A stretch of DNA of 38,536 nt, taken from assembly GCA_028875855.1 (NCBI GenBank), contig JAGWVA010000038.1, forward strand, positions 1-38,536, read 5' to 3'. The position numbers were made by a program, and so were the translations under genes. Below, piece after piece: positions 1-11,510 of this stretch. Every line of letters starts with the position of its first letter. Within the stretch, counting starts at the first letter, position 1. This DNA comes from Paracoccaceae bacterium (lineage in GTDB: Bacteria; Pseudomonadota; Alphaproteobacteria; Rhodobacterales; Rhodobacteraceae). Below the pieces are notes generated by a model. That model was not told where the DNA came from, did not search any database, and was given only the letters and a program-made list of their open reading frames with translations.

Positions 1-201
1 GCGGACTGGCAGGTTCAAACTGGCCGTCCGGGTGAAGCGGACATTCACCAAACGCAGTGACAATATCGGGACCGGCCACTGAGCCGCCGGACTGGATTGC
101 GCATCATACCAACTCTCCGCCTCCCTGAAGCGGTCGGACATGCTCTGACGCAACAAGATCTGCGGACGAAGGTCAGCAGTGCGAACATTGCTAACGTCCA
201 T
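1..201 (-). CDS. Hypothetical protein, N-terminal part, runs off left edge
   Basis: On the minus strand an ATG at 201 opens 67 codons with no stop before the window edge. The predicted peptide begins MDVSNVRTADLRPQ and has an ordinary, non-repetitive composition with Trp, Tyr and charged residues, unlike most antisense shadows in this window. No good ribosome binding site is visible, the frame also stays open upstream of the ATG, and I recognise no family. It lies in the lower-GC left segment. It could be a real gene fragment, decayed coding sequence or chance. Bases 202-260 show nothing recognisable. Confidence 0.3.
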   Translation of the reverse strand, partial: MDVSNVRTADLRPQILLRQSMSDRFREAESWYDAQSSPAAQWPVPILSLRLVNVRFTRTASLNLPVR

Positions 202-260
202 GACTTCTGGTTGAAGATCTGCTCTATGGGCTGACCGTGAGCACGTAGGGGCGGCTTCAG

Positions 261-470
261 ATGTATTGCTATGTCGATGAGGGCGGCAACACCGGTAACC
301 AGCTCTTCTATCCTGCTCAGCCCGTCCTCTAGTACGGGTTAATCAAGTCGCAGACGAACCGTGATGTCTCGGCCAAGCCGCTGCAAGTCCCTGTTGCCGC
401 GTACCATGATGACAGTGTACTTTGCACTCATGCGGTGGAACTTAAGGTAGAAAGCACATGCAAGGCTTGA
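261..470 (+). pseudogene. DUF3800 gene remnant with in-frame stop
   Basis: The frame starting ATG at 261 reads MYCYVDEGGNTGNQLF, then PAQPVL, a TAG stop at 330-332, and continues YGLIKSQTNRDVSAKPL. This matches the start of DUF3800 proteins (Y-V-D-E-G-G-N-T-G, then L-F-x-P-x-Q-P-x-L-Y-Y-G), so the TAG sits where the family has a Tyr codon. The frame goes on to a TGA at 468-470, including a THAVEL stretch that resembles the family's H-A-x-E-L motif. DUF3800 proteins are usually well over 200 residues, so this piece is both interrupted and truncated. Its end overlaps the start of the tatA-like gene. Family function is poorly defined; members often occur on mobile or defence-rich DNA. I am fairly sure of the homology and sure that the copy is broken. 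Confidence 0.7.
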
Positions 471-664
471 GTATTTGGCACATTTTGGTCATTGCCGTGG
501 TCGCTCTGGTGCTGTTCGGTAAGGGAAAAGTCAGTTCGCTGATGGGAGAAGTCGGCGACGGTATAGCGGCGTTTAAGAAGGGGTTGAACAAGAGTAGCGA
601 CACTCGGTCTGCTGAAGCCTCTGATCGCCTGAGTGATAAAGATATTTCGCGGCGTGAAGAGTAA
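458..664 (+). CDS. tatA: TatA/E-type twin-arginine translocase subunit (orphan)
   Basis: A 68-residue protein with the TatA layout: a short N-terminus (MQGLSIWH), one membrane helix at about residues 5-20, the F20-G21 hinge followed by K-G-K, an amphipathic helix from about 24 to 42 ([16 protein letters not shown]), and a polar, charged C-terminal tail. TatA forms the membrane-weakening pore component used by the TatBC receptor to export folded proteins. An AAGG at 444-447 is a suitable ribosome binding site, 10 bases from the ATG. No tatB or tatC is nearby, so this is a lone extra copy or part of an acquired segment; the main tatABC operon should be elsewhere. It converges on kup, with 28 bases between the stops. 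The low-GC composition matches kup and differs from the genes beyond 2.9 kb. Confidence 0.88.
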   Translation: MQGLSIWHILVIAVVALVLFGKGKVSSLMGEVGDGIAAFKKGLNKSSDTRSAEASDRLSDKDISRREE

Positions 665-692
665 GACTGAACCGCCGTGTTTGCCGGCCTAC

Positions 693-2606
693 CTACAAAG
701 ATATGCGCGTTCCCAATTCTACGACGCGGTCGCGGGGCAGGTGATAGTAGTCGCTCGGATCAGCGGCAAACTTGCCCATTCCAATGAACAAGCGGTCGAA
801 GACACGTTCAATGCCCCCCTTGCTGGCAACGACCTTTCGGCGACCGAGAAAGAAGGTAGAGGACATCACGTCAAAACGAAGACCAGAGCGACGGGCAAGG
901 CTAATCGCCCGGCTCAGGTTCGGCGTTTCCATGAAACCGAAGCGCACCTTCAGGCGTGAAAAGTTCTCGTCAATTGGCAGGAATTCGACCCGATCCTCAG
1001 ACCGCACCTGAGGAATGCGCATGGTTTCGATGGTAATCAGAACGTTCTGCTCGTGAAGCACATGATTATGCTTGAGATTGTGCAAAAGTGCGAGTGGTAC
1101 GGCAGAGGCGTCAGAAGTTAGAAAGAACGCGGTCCCCGAGATACGCTCCACGCGCGGGTCTTCTGCAATCGAGTGCGCAAAACTCTCGAGATCCACCTTG
1201 GCCTGCCCTTCTCGACGTTTGACCCGCTGAACTCCGCGCCACCACGCAGCCATCAAGAGAGCAAGAATTACGGCAAGGGTTACAGGGACATACCCACCAT
1301 CTGGAAGTTTCAACAGGTTCGACGCCAGAAAGGCCAATTCCAGGAGCACCAGCGGACTGGCAAGCAGTACGATCTGCCAATGGGGTCTGCCCCAACTTCT
1401 GCGCGCCAGGACGATCGTCAGAACAGTTGTGACGATCATGGTTCCTGTCACCGCGATTCCGTAGGCCGACGCGAGCGCAGAAGAGCTGCGGAAACTCAGG
1501 ACAAGCATGACAACGCCAACAAACAGCAGCCAGTTCAGCACGCCAATGTAAATCTGACCGCTCTGCGCTTCGGATGTATGGCGGATCGTGAGTCGCGGCA
1601 GGAAGCCAAGCTGGATCGCAGACCGGGTCATGGAGTAGGCACCGGTGATCACCGCTTGCGAGGCGATAATTGTGGCCAATGTTGCAAGAGCAACTAGCCA
1701 GGGAAGCAGCGCATGTGGCACCAGCAGGAAGAACGGATCTTCAACGGCTTGCGGATGCGCCATGACCAATGCGCCTTGACCAAGATAGTTTGCGATCAAC
1801 GCGGGAAACACCAGGGCGAGCCAAGCGATCCGGATCGGCGCCTTCCCGAAATGGCCAAGATCGGCATAGAGCGCTTCGGCGCCAGTAACGGCAAGGAAAA
1901 TAGCGCCGAGGACGACGAAACTGAGTGCTCGCTCATGGACCAGAAACAGGACCGCACGTCGCGGGTCGAGAGCGACCAGAATGGTTGGTTCCGCCGCGAT
2001 CGCGCGCAAACCAAGCCCCGCCAGAACGATGAACCAAACCGCAGTTATTGGCCCGAATGCGGTCGAGACTGCCGCCGTTCCATGGCGCTGCACGAGAAAG
2101 AGGCCGACGAGAATAGCCAACGTGATCGGGAGGACATAGGTGCTGAGACTTGGCGTGATCAGTTCTGTGCCTTCCACGGCCGAAAGCACAGAGATCGCAG
2201 GAGTGATGATGGCATCCCCAAAGAACAGTGAGGCGCCCGCGATCGCAAGGCCAAGGACCCAAAGGGATCGCGCCCCCATCGCCTCGCGTACAAGGGTATA
2301 GAGCGCTAGAATGCCCCCTTCACCATGGTTGTCCGCCCTCAGAAGGACGAGGACATATTTCAACGTAACAATGATCACGAGCGCCCAGATCAGCATGGAG
2401 ACGACGCCAATGACTTGGGAACGTTCCAATCCGTCGGCCGCCACGACACGCAGAGACTCGCGCATCGCATAAATCGGGCTGGTGCCGATGTCGCCATACA
2501 CCACGCCGACAGCGCCCAAGGTAAGGGCGGCAAGCCCCTCCTTTGTCTGCGCAGAAGTGTCGAAACCTTCTTCAGCTGAAGCGGTGGATGGATCGAAAGC
2601 CGTCAT
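693..2606 (-). CDS. kup: Kup-family potassium uptake transporter
   Basis: A 637-residue integral membrane protein of the KUP/HAK/KT family, which imports K+ with protons across the inner membrane. The family signature GVVYGDIGTSPIYA lies at about residues 34-47. About twelve hydrophobic segments follow up to about residue 450, with the conserved stretches GDAIITPAISVLSAVEG and a GAEALYADLGHFG block. A soluble C-terminal domain of about 170 residues completes the protein. The length is normal for bacterial Kup (about 620-640 residues), so it appears intact. The ATG at 2606 is preceded by AAAGGA about 7 bases upstream, which fixes the start. The gene lies in the lower-GC left segment and uses more A/T-ending codons than the genes to its right, which suggests acquisition from another source. 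A possible 27-codon membrane peptide precedes it at 2655-2738. Confidence 0.95.
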   Translation of the reverse strand: MTAFDPSTASAEEGFDTSAQTKEGLAALTLGAVGVVYGDIGTSPIYAMRESLRVVAADGLERSQVIGVVSMLIWALVIIVTLKYVLVLLRADNHGEGGILALYTLVREAMGARSLWVLGLAIAGASLFFGDAIITPAISVLSAVEGTELITPSLSTYVLPITLAILVGLFLVQRHGTAAVSTAFGPITAVWFIVLAGLGLRAIAAEPTILVALDPRRAVLFLVHERALSFVVLGAIFLAVTGAEALYADLGHFGKAPIRIAWLALVFPALIANYLGQGALVMAHPQAVEDPFFLLVPHALLPWLVALATLATIIASQAVITGAYSMTRSAIQLGFLPRLTIRHTSEAQSGQIYIGVLNWLLFVGVVMLVLSFRSSSALASAYGIAVTGTMIVTTVLTIVLARRSWGRPHWQIVLLASPLVLLELAFLASNLLKLPDGGYVPVTLAVILALLMAAWWRGVQRVKRREGQAKVDLESFAHSIAEDPRVERISGTAFFLTSDASAVPLALLHNLKHNHVLHEQNVLITIETMRIPQVRSEDRVEFLPIDENFSRLKVRFGFMETPNLSRAISLARRSGLRFDVMSSTFFLGRRKVVASKGGIERVFDRLFIGMGKFAADPSDYYHLPRDRVVELGTRISL

Positions 2607-2654
2607 CCGATGGTCCTTTTGTAGGACATGCCAGTCTCTAAAGAGCGAGAGTTC

Positions 2655-2738
2655 CTACCGGAAAGTGATAAGCAGAACGACGATCACTGCCAGAGCTATG
2701 CCGTTTAGTGCAACGACAAGAAGGATAAAGTCGGCCAT
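2655..2738 (-). CDS. Possible 27-residue single-span membrane peptide
   Basis: Upstream of kup on the same strand, an ATG at 2738 opens 27 codons ending in TAG. The product (MADFILLVVALNGIALAV, then IVVLLITFR) is a single hydrophobic helix with a short acidic N-terminus and a C-terminal Arg. That is the shape of small membrane subunits such as KdpF, though I see no clear KdpF identity. The ORF ends 48 bases before the kup start. No strong Shine-Dalgarno sequence precedes it, which lowers confidence. It may be a translated micro-protein tied to potassium uptake, or a chance ORF in a leader. Confidence 0.35.
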   Translation of the reverse strand: MADFILLVVALNGIALAVIVVLLITFR

Positions 2739-2892
2739 TGAAAACCCACGGATTTTACTCACGGAGGTATGCTCTAGGCTGCACAAAATTTCTAGAAAGA
2801 TCCGCGTCGTATTGAAAAAAGATCGCCTCAAACCCCGCTAAGCGTGAGAGAGCAGCTCGCCACGAGGCCTGGCGGCAGACTGCGTTATACCG

Positions 2893-3957
2893 TCAAGATC
2901 CATAGCGGATCGTCGTCACCACGATGATCGCAAGCGCCATCATCACCACCGGGATCACCGCCAGCGAATAGCCCAGCCGCTTGTTGCGCGGGGTGACGAT
3001 CATCCACAATTCCTCGGCCGTCTCGGGGATGAAGAAGTCCGAATTCTTGCCGGTGAAATTGCGCGCCCGGTTGTAGGCCCGCACCTCGGACGCGTTCCAG
3101 GCGGTGAAGACGGCAAAGACGACCAAGAGCAGGATCATGCTGACCGCGGCCCAGTTCATGAAGCCCCCCGCCGCCTCGTCGTCCATCGCCGTCATCCCGA
3201 AAAGGCGCGGGCTTGGCCCGAAGGCGGGGTAGATCACGATCTCTTTGAACGTGAGGATGGCGCCAAGCACGACTTGCGTGAGGCTGGTGAAGACCAGCAT
3301 CAGGACCCGGTGGCCGTAGCGCGGGCCCCCATCCTCGGGGTCGCGGCGGTCAAAGAGCGTGCGGAAGAACAAGACCCCCGACCCAAGGAAGACCAGGCTC
3401 ATCAGATAGCGCAGCCCCCACCAGCGGGCCGTCGGCTCCTGCACCGCGGGGATCAGGTTGACCGCCAGGACGCCGATGAAGATGCCACCCGCCGCCAGCG
3501 GATGGGCAAGCCGCCTCAGCCCCGGCCGGGCCCGTACGAAGCGCCAGACCCGGGCGAAGGCGCCACGGCGCACCGGTTTCGGCATCCCGGTGAACAGGAA
3601 CCGCTGCGGCGCCGACAGAAAGATCAGAAGCGGCCCCAGCACGCGCAGCAGCAGCAGTTGCAGCTGATGCAGCCAGAAAAGCCGCCCCGACAGCCAGGCA
3701 AGCGGCGAGGTAAGGGCCACGAAGATCAGGAACAGCCCCGCAAGAAAGACCACCGGCCGCCAGTCGGCCACTGCCATCTCGCGCGCATAGGCCCGGTTTA
3801 GGCCGCGCAGGTAGATCCAGGCCAGCCAGATGAGACCAAGGACCGCCACCGGCTCGGGCGTCCAGTGGGTCATCACCTGCGCTGCGGAAACGGGCGCGGC
3901 GCCGGCCGGAAGGCCCGCCAGTCCGAGGGTCGTCGTCAGGGCGGCCAGTCGGCGCAC
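2893..3957 (-). CDS. CtaG-like (caa3_CtaG family) cytochrome oxidase assembly membrane protein
   Basis: A 354-residue polytopic membrane protein with an N-terminal hydrophobic or signal segment ending near GAAPVSA. The arrangement fits the caa3-type CtaG family, whose members are linked to copper delivery and assembly of cytochrome c oxidase. The WTPEP start of the mature part, a LTSPLAWLSGRLFWLHQLQ block at about 83-101 and the PLLIFLSAPQ that follows correspond to the family core. A late DDEAAGGFMNW motif matches its conserved D-Q/E-x-x-x-G region. The family usually shows two His in an H-M-x-Q-H-x-L-L pattern; here the first His is kept but the second is Leu, so metal handling may differ. 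The start is a GTG at 3957 with GAGGAGGA 8 bases upstream. It lies downstream of pntB, separated by a terminator-like hairpin. No oxidase genes are in the window. Confidence 0.65.
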   Translation of the reverse strand: MRRLAALTTTLGLAGLPAGAAPVSAAQVMTHWTPEPVAVLGLIWLAWIYLRGLNRAYAREMAVADWRPVVFLAGLFLIFVALTSPLAWLSGRLFWLHQLQLLLLRVLGPLLIFLSAPQRFLFTGMPKPVRRGAFARVWRFVRARPGLRRLAHPLAAGGIFIGVLAVNLIPAVQEPTARWWGLRYLMSLVFLGSGVLFFRTLFDRRDPEDGGPRYGHRVLMLVFTSLTQVVLGAILTFKEIVIYPAFGPSPRLFGMTAMDDEAAGGFMNWAAVSMILLLVVFAVFTAWNASEVRAYNRARNFTGKNSDFFIPETAEELWMIVTPRNKRLGYSLAVIPVVMMALAIIVVTTIRYGS

Positions 3958-3995
3958 GGTCGTTCCTCCTCAATGCTCGGTTGGGTTCTAATGCG

Positions 3996-4024
3996 AAGGC
4001 CGGGCGCCTTCAACGCCCGGCCTT
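3996..4024 (-). terminator. Hairpin terminator downstream of pntB
   Basis: A perfect 11-bp inverted repeat, AAGGCCGGGCG at 3996-4006 and CGCCCGGCCTT at 4014-4024, with a 7-base loop. It lies 21 bases after the pntB stop. On the minus strand it is followed by TTCGCATTAG, so the U-tract is weak. It probably ends or attenuates the pntAB transcript before the CtaG-like gene. Confidence 0.7.
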
Positions 4025-4045
4025 GCACCTTGTCGTGTAGGGATC

Positions 4046-5485
4046 TCAGCCGATCCTGGGGATCAGATCGTCGAGGCTTTTCTTCGCGTCGCCGTAGAAC
4101 ATCCGCGCGTTCTCCTTGTAGAACAGCGGGTTCTCGATCCCCGAATAGCCGGTGCCCTGCCCGCGCTTCATCACGAAGACCTGCTTGGCCTTCCAGACCT
4201 CCAGCACCGGCATGCCGGCGATGGGGCTGTTGGGGTCTTCCTGGGCGGCCGGGTTCACGATGTCGTTCGACCCGATGACGATGGCGACGTCGGTGTTGGG
4301 GAAGTCGTCGTTGATCTCGTCCATCTCCAGCACGATGTCGTAGGGCACCTTGGCCTCGGCCAGAAGGACATTCATGTGCCCCGGCAGACGCCCCGCGACC
4401 GGGTGGATGGCAAAGCGCACCTCCTTGCCCGCCGCGCGCAGCTTGCGCGTGAGCTCGCTCACCGCCTGCTGGGCCTGCGCCACCGCCATGCCGTAACCCG
4501 GCACGATGATGACGCTGTCGGCATCGTTGAGCGCCGCCGCCACGCCGTCGGAGTCGATGGCGATCATCTCGCCCTCGATCTCTTGCGCGGGGCCGGTGGT
4601 CGCGCCGAAGCCGCCAAGGATCACGCTGACGAACTTGCGGTTCATCGCCTTGCACATGATGTAGCTCAGGATCGCGCCCGACGAGCCCACCAGCGCGCCG
4701 GTCACGATCAGAAGGTCATTGCCCAGCGTGAAGCCGATCGCCGCCGCCGCCCAGCCCGAGTAGCTGTTGAGCATCGACACCACCACCGGCATGTCGGCCC
4801 CGCCGATGCCCATGATCAGGTGCCAGCCGATGAAGAAGGCAAGCAGCGTCATCAGGATGAGCGCCCACATCGCCCCGGTCGAGAAGAAGACCAGAAGCAG
4901 GACGAACGACAGCGCTGCCGCGCCCGCGTTCAGCAGATGGCCGCCAGGCAGCTTCGTGGGCTTGCCGCTGATGCGGCCCGCAAGCTTGCCGAAGGCCACG
5001 ACCGACCCGGTGAAGGTCACCGCGCCGATGAAGACGCCCAGGAACAGCTCCACCTTCAGCATGGAAAGCTCCACCCCGTCCTTCGCCGCGACCTTGGCGG
5101 CGAAACCGGCGAGCGAAGACAGCGCCCCGCCCGAGGCACGCAGCGCCTCGACCTTGCGCAGGGCAAGATCGGCGTTGATGCCGATGAAGACGGCGGCAAG
5201 GCCCACGAAGCTGTGCAGCGCCGCGACAAGCTGCGGCATCTGCGTCATTTCCACCTTGCCCGCCACATAGGCCCCGATGGCGCCGCCCACGGCGACCATC
5301 AGCACAAGGATGAACCCGTTGCCCACGCCCGGGCCGAAGACGGTGGCCAGCACCGCCAGCGCCATGCCGACGATGCCATACCAGACGGCGCGCTTCGCGC
5401 TTTCCTGGCCCGAAAGCCCGCCCAGCGACAGGATGAAGAGGATCGCGGCCGCGATATAGGCCGCCGAGACAAGTCCGATGCTCAT
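4046..5485 (-). CDS. pntB: NAD(P) transhydrogenase subunit beta
   Basis: PntB carries most of the proton channel and the NADP(H)-binding domain III of the membrane transhydrogenase, which uses the proton motive force to make NADPH from NADH. The 479-residue protein has about nine membrane segments in its first 270 residues (starting [20 protein letters not shown]). Domain III follows, with the [10 protein letters not shown] nucleotide-binding loop, [29 protein letters not shown] and the [16 protein letters not shown] block near the C-terminus. I place the start at ATG 5485 (MSIGLVSA), because an upstream extension to 5518 would run into pntA. pntA ends 10 bases upstream, so the two are one operon. 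All family motifs are intact. Confidence 0.97.
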   Translation of the reverse strand: MSIGLVSAAYIAAAILFILSLGGLSGQESAKRAVWYGIVGMALAVLATVFGPGVGNGFILVLMVAVGGAIGAYVAGKVEMTQMPQLVAALHSFVGLAAVFIGINADLALRKVEALRASGGALSSLAGFAAKVAAKDGVELSMLKVELFLGVFIGAVTFTGSVVAFGKLAGRISGKPTKLPGGHLLNAGAAALSFVLLLVFFSTGAMWALILMTLLAFFIGWHLIMGIGGADMPVVVSMLNSYSGWAAAAIGFTLGNDLLIVTGALVGSSGAILSYIMCKAMNRKFVSVILGGFGATTGPAQEIEGEMIAIDSDGVAAALNDADSVIIVPGYGMAVAQAQQAVSELTRKLRAAGKEVRFAIHPVAGRLPGHMNVLLAEAKVPYDIVLEMDEINDDFPNTDVAIVIGSNDIVNPAAQEDPNSPIAGMPVLEVWKAKQVFVMKRGQGTGYSGIENPLFYKENARMFYGDAKKSLDDLIPRIG

Positions 5486-5495
5486 GGCTGTGCCC

Positions 5496-7067
5496 TCACG
5501 ACTTCTGGAACATGGCAAGCATCCGGCGTGTGACCAGGAAGCCGCCGACGATGTTGATCGAGGCGATCAGCACGGCAATCGCCGCAAGGAACACCACGAG
5601 CCCCGAGCCAGAGCCGATCTGCAACAGCGCGCCCAGGATGATGATCCCCGAGATGGCGTTGGTCACCGCCATCAGCGGCGTGTGCAGCGCATGGCTGACG
5701 TTCCAGATCACCTGGAAGCCCACGAAGCAGGCCAGAGCGAAGACGATGAAATGGCTCATGAAATCGGCCGGTGCCACGGCGCCGATCGCCAGCATCACCA
5801 GCGTGCCGACCCCCAGAAGCGTGACCTGCTGCTGCGTGGCCTTCTTGAAGGCCGCGATTTCGGCTGCCCTCTTTTCCTCGGCCGTCAGCTCCTTTTCCTT
5901 GGGCTTGGGCTTCGCCGCGGCGATGGCCTTCACCTTGGGGGGCGGCGGCGGGAAGGTGATCTCGCCGTCATGGGTGACGGTCGCGCCGCGGATCACGTCG
6001 TCTTCCATGTTCTGGACGACGACACCGTCCTTGTTCGGCGTGAGGTCCGTCATCATGTGGCGGATGTTGGTCGAATAGAGCGTCGAGGCCTGCGTCGCCA
6101 TCCGGCTCGGGAAATCGGTATAGCCGATCACCGTCACGCCGTTCGGGCTCACGATCTTTTCGTCGGGCACGGTCAGGTCGCAGTTGCCGCCGCGTTCGGC
6201 GGCAAGGTCCACGATGACAGACCCGCGCTTCATCATCGCGACCATGTCCGCCGTCCAGAGCTTCGGCGCAGGCCGGCCGGGGATCAGCGCGGTGGTGATG
6301 ACGATGTCCATCTCGGGCGCAAGCTCGCGGAACTTCGCAAGCTGCTTTTCCCGGAACTCGGGGCTCGAGGGGGCGGCGTAGCCCCCAGTCGCGGCACCGT
6401 CCTGGCTTTGCTCGAATTCGAGGAAGACGAATTCCGCCCCCATCGACTCGATCTGCTCGGCCACTTCGGGGCGCACGTCGAAGGCATGGACCACGGCGCC
6501 AAGGCTCGTCGCCGTGCCGATCGCGGCCAGACCCGCCACGCCCGCGCCGACCACCAGCACCTTTGCCGGCGGCACCTTGCCCGCCGCCGTCACCTGCCCC
6601 GTGAAGAAGCGGCCGAAGTTGTTGCCCGCCTCGATCACCGCGCGGTAGCCCGCGATATTGGCCATGGACGACAGCGCGTCCATCTTCTGCGCGCGGCTGA
6701 TCCGCGGCACCATGTCCATCGCGATGACCGTCGCGCCCCGGGACTTGCACAGTTCCAGCAACGCCTCGTTCTGCGCGGGCCAGAAGAAAGAGATCAGCGT
6801 CTGCCCCTTGGCCAGCCGCTTCGCCTCGACCTCCTCGGGGCCGCGGACCTTCACGACCACGTCCACAGCCTTCCAGAGCTGCGCCGCCGTCTTGACGATC
6901 TCGACGCCCACCGCTTCGTAGGCCTCGTCGGCAAAGCCCGCCGCGGCACCTGCACCGGTCTCGATCGCGCAGTCATAGCCCAGTTTCTTCAATTGGACCG
7001 CGGAGTCCGGCGTCATCGCGACGCGCGCCTCCCCCGGGAAAATCTCTTTCGGTGCCCCGATCTTCAC
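5496..7067 (-). CDS. pntA: NAD(P) transhydrogenase subunit alpha
   Basis: PntA binds NAD(H) (domain I) and supplies part of the membrane domain of the proton-translocating transhydrogenase. The start reads [21 protein letters not shown] Rossmann motif ([11 protein letters not shown]) lies mid-protein, followed by [13 protein letters not shown] and [20 protein letters not shown] linker leads to about four C-terminal membrane segments. The single 523-residue chain is the fused form, unlike the split PntAA/PntAB of Rhodospirillum rubrum. I choose the GTG at 7067 because GGAGGG at 7077-7082 is an ideal ribosome binding site 9 bases before it and the product aligns with known N-termini. A longer ORF from GTG 7097 ([11 protein letters not shown]) would translate this ribosome binding site. 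pntB follows 10 bases downstream. Confidence 0.95.
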   Translation of the reverse strand: MKIGAPKEIFPGEARVAMTPDSAVQLKKLGYDCAIETGAGAAAGFADEAYEAVGVEIVKTAAQLWKAVDVVVKVRGPEEVEAKRLAKGQTLISFFWPAQNEALLELCKSRGATVIAMDMVPRISRAQKMDALSSMANIAGYRAVIEAGNNFGRFFTGQVTAAGKVPPAKVLVVGAGVAGLAAIGTATSLGAVVHAFDVRPEVAEQIESMGAEFVFLEFEQSQDGAATGGYAAPSSPEFREKQLAKFRELAPEMDIVITTALIPGRPAPKLWTADMVAMMKRGSVIVDLAAERGGNCDLTVPDEKIVSPNGVTVIGYTDFPSRMATQASTLYSTNIRHMMTDLTPNKDGVVVQNMEDDVIRGATVTHDGEITFPPPPPKVKAIAAAKPKPKEKELTAEEKRAAEIAAFKKATQQQVTLLGVGTLVMLAIGAVAPADFMSHFIVFALACFVGFQVIWNVSHALHTPLMAVTNAISGIIILGALLQIGSGSGLVVFLAAIAVLIASINIVGGFLVTRRMLAMFQKS

Positions 7068-7149
7068 GTCCTGCTTCCCTCCGTGATGATGTGCCACTGC
7101 CCTGATAGCGACCTTTCGGTTTCTAAACGCGGCATCCCGGTTTCACAAG

Positions 7150-7192
7150 CGCGTGTTTCCCCACGCGTGGCTACGGCGCAACAATATTGCGC
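7150..7192. promoter_or_regulatory. Cluster of palindromes upstream of pntA
   Basis: Three symmetric elements lie 84-125 bases before the pntA start: CGCGTG at 7150-7155 with CACGCG at 7162-7167; the self-complementary CCACGCGTGG at 7161-7170; and GCGCAA at 7176-7181 with TTGCGC at 7187-7192. They could be binding sites for a dimeric regulator of pntAB or parts of a leader structure. No specific regulator is recognised. Confidence 0.35.
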
Positions 7193-7214
7193 GGCAGATT
7201 GCAGCAGCCTGACG

Positions 7215-7241
7215 AAAGGCCCCGGCGTTGCCGCCGGGGCC
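7215..7241 (-). terminator. Rho-independent terminator of the RND efflux operon
   Basis: A perfect 10-bp stem, GGCCCCGGCG at 7218-7227 and CGCCGGGGCC at 7232-7241, with a TTGC loop. It lies 30 bases after the permease stop. On the minus strand the stem is followed by TTTCG, a short U-run. It separates the efflux operon from the pntA promoter region. Confidence 0.8.
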
Positions 7242-7270
7242 CGATATCACGGAAATGTATCGACTTTTCC

Positions 7271-10515
<3,245 letters not shown>

Positions 10516-10519
<4 letters not shown>

Positions 10520-11484
10520 TTCGTCACCACAACGTCGCCGGCTTCCAGTCCGGTCAGGATTTCAACCATGTCCGTGCCGTCCACCGTCTGGTGTTCGCCC
10601 GGCACGACGCTGCGCTGCTCGGTCTTGCCGTCCTTCTCGATCGAAATGTAATCGACCCCGGAAATGTCGGTGACCGCGCTCGCCGGAACCATCAGCGCGG
10701 GGCGCGTGCCGACCGGCAGGCGCACGAGCACGCGGGCATCGACGAAATTGTCGGGCAGGTTGTCCACCGCGACATCCGCCGTCACCCGCCCGCCCTGGAT
10801 CACCGGGTAGATCTTGGCCAGCTTGCCTTCGGCGGTGCCGCCCGTCGTCTCGATATGAATGGGCGCGCCCTGCTTGAGGCTGGTGGCGAACCGCTCGGGC
10901 ACCGCCAGCCGCAGGAAGAAGCCCCCGCCGCCGACCAGCGCCACCTCTTCGCCCGGCATGATGACCGCGCCCTTGGTCTGGGGCACCTGCAGCACCTTGC
11001 CCGAGATCGGGGCCAGCACCGCGCCCTCGGCCGCCTGCTCCTCGACCACCTTCCTCTGCGCCTCGGTCGAGGCGATCTGGTTGCGCAGCACATCGACCTG
11101 GGTCTGCATCTGGTCCACTTGCTGGACCGTGCCCGCCCCGCGCGCCTGAAGGTTCTGCGCCCGCGTGAGGTTGGTCTGGGCATTCTCGAGCTGCGCCTGA
11201 AGCGCCTTCAGTTGCGCGTCGAAAGCGCTGAGCTGAAAGGCGATCTTCTGGTCCACGACCATGCCGATCTTCTGGCCCGCCTGCACGGTATCGCCTTCGG
11301 TCACCGCAAGGTCGGTCAGCGTGCCGCCGATCCGGGCGCGGGCCGGGATCTGGTCGCGGGTCTGGATCTGGCCATAGACCGCCTTCCAGTCCGTGACGGT
11401 CGTGGCTTTCAGGGGCATGGTGCCCTGGGCGAAGGCGCCGAGGGGCGCGGTGGTCAGCAGAAGCGCGGTGACAAGCGATCGCAT
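10516..11484 (-). CDS. RND efflux periplasmic adaptor (membrane fusion protein)
   Basis: A 322-residue secreted adaptor of the AcrA/HlyD_D23 kind that links the RND permease to an outer membrane channel. It has a cleavable signal (MRSLVTALLLTTAPLGAFAQ), a first lipoyl half-motif with ARIGGTLTDLAVTEGDTVQAGQ, a coiled-coil hairpin at about residues 85-155 rich in Gln, Leu and Ala, the second half-motif LAPISGKVLQVPQTKG, then beta-barrel and membrane-proximal domains. The ATG at 11484 is chosen; a TTG-started extension to 11508 adds charged residues before the signal and is less likely. It is the first gene of the operon, with the permease overlapping its stop. Its promoter carries a perfect inverted repeat at 11511-11534, so transcription is probably controlled by a dimeric repressor. 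Confidence 0.92.
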
Positions 11485-11510
11485 GGCGGTGAACCTTCGT
11501 GAGGGCAATT

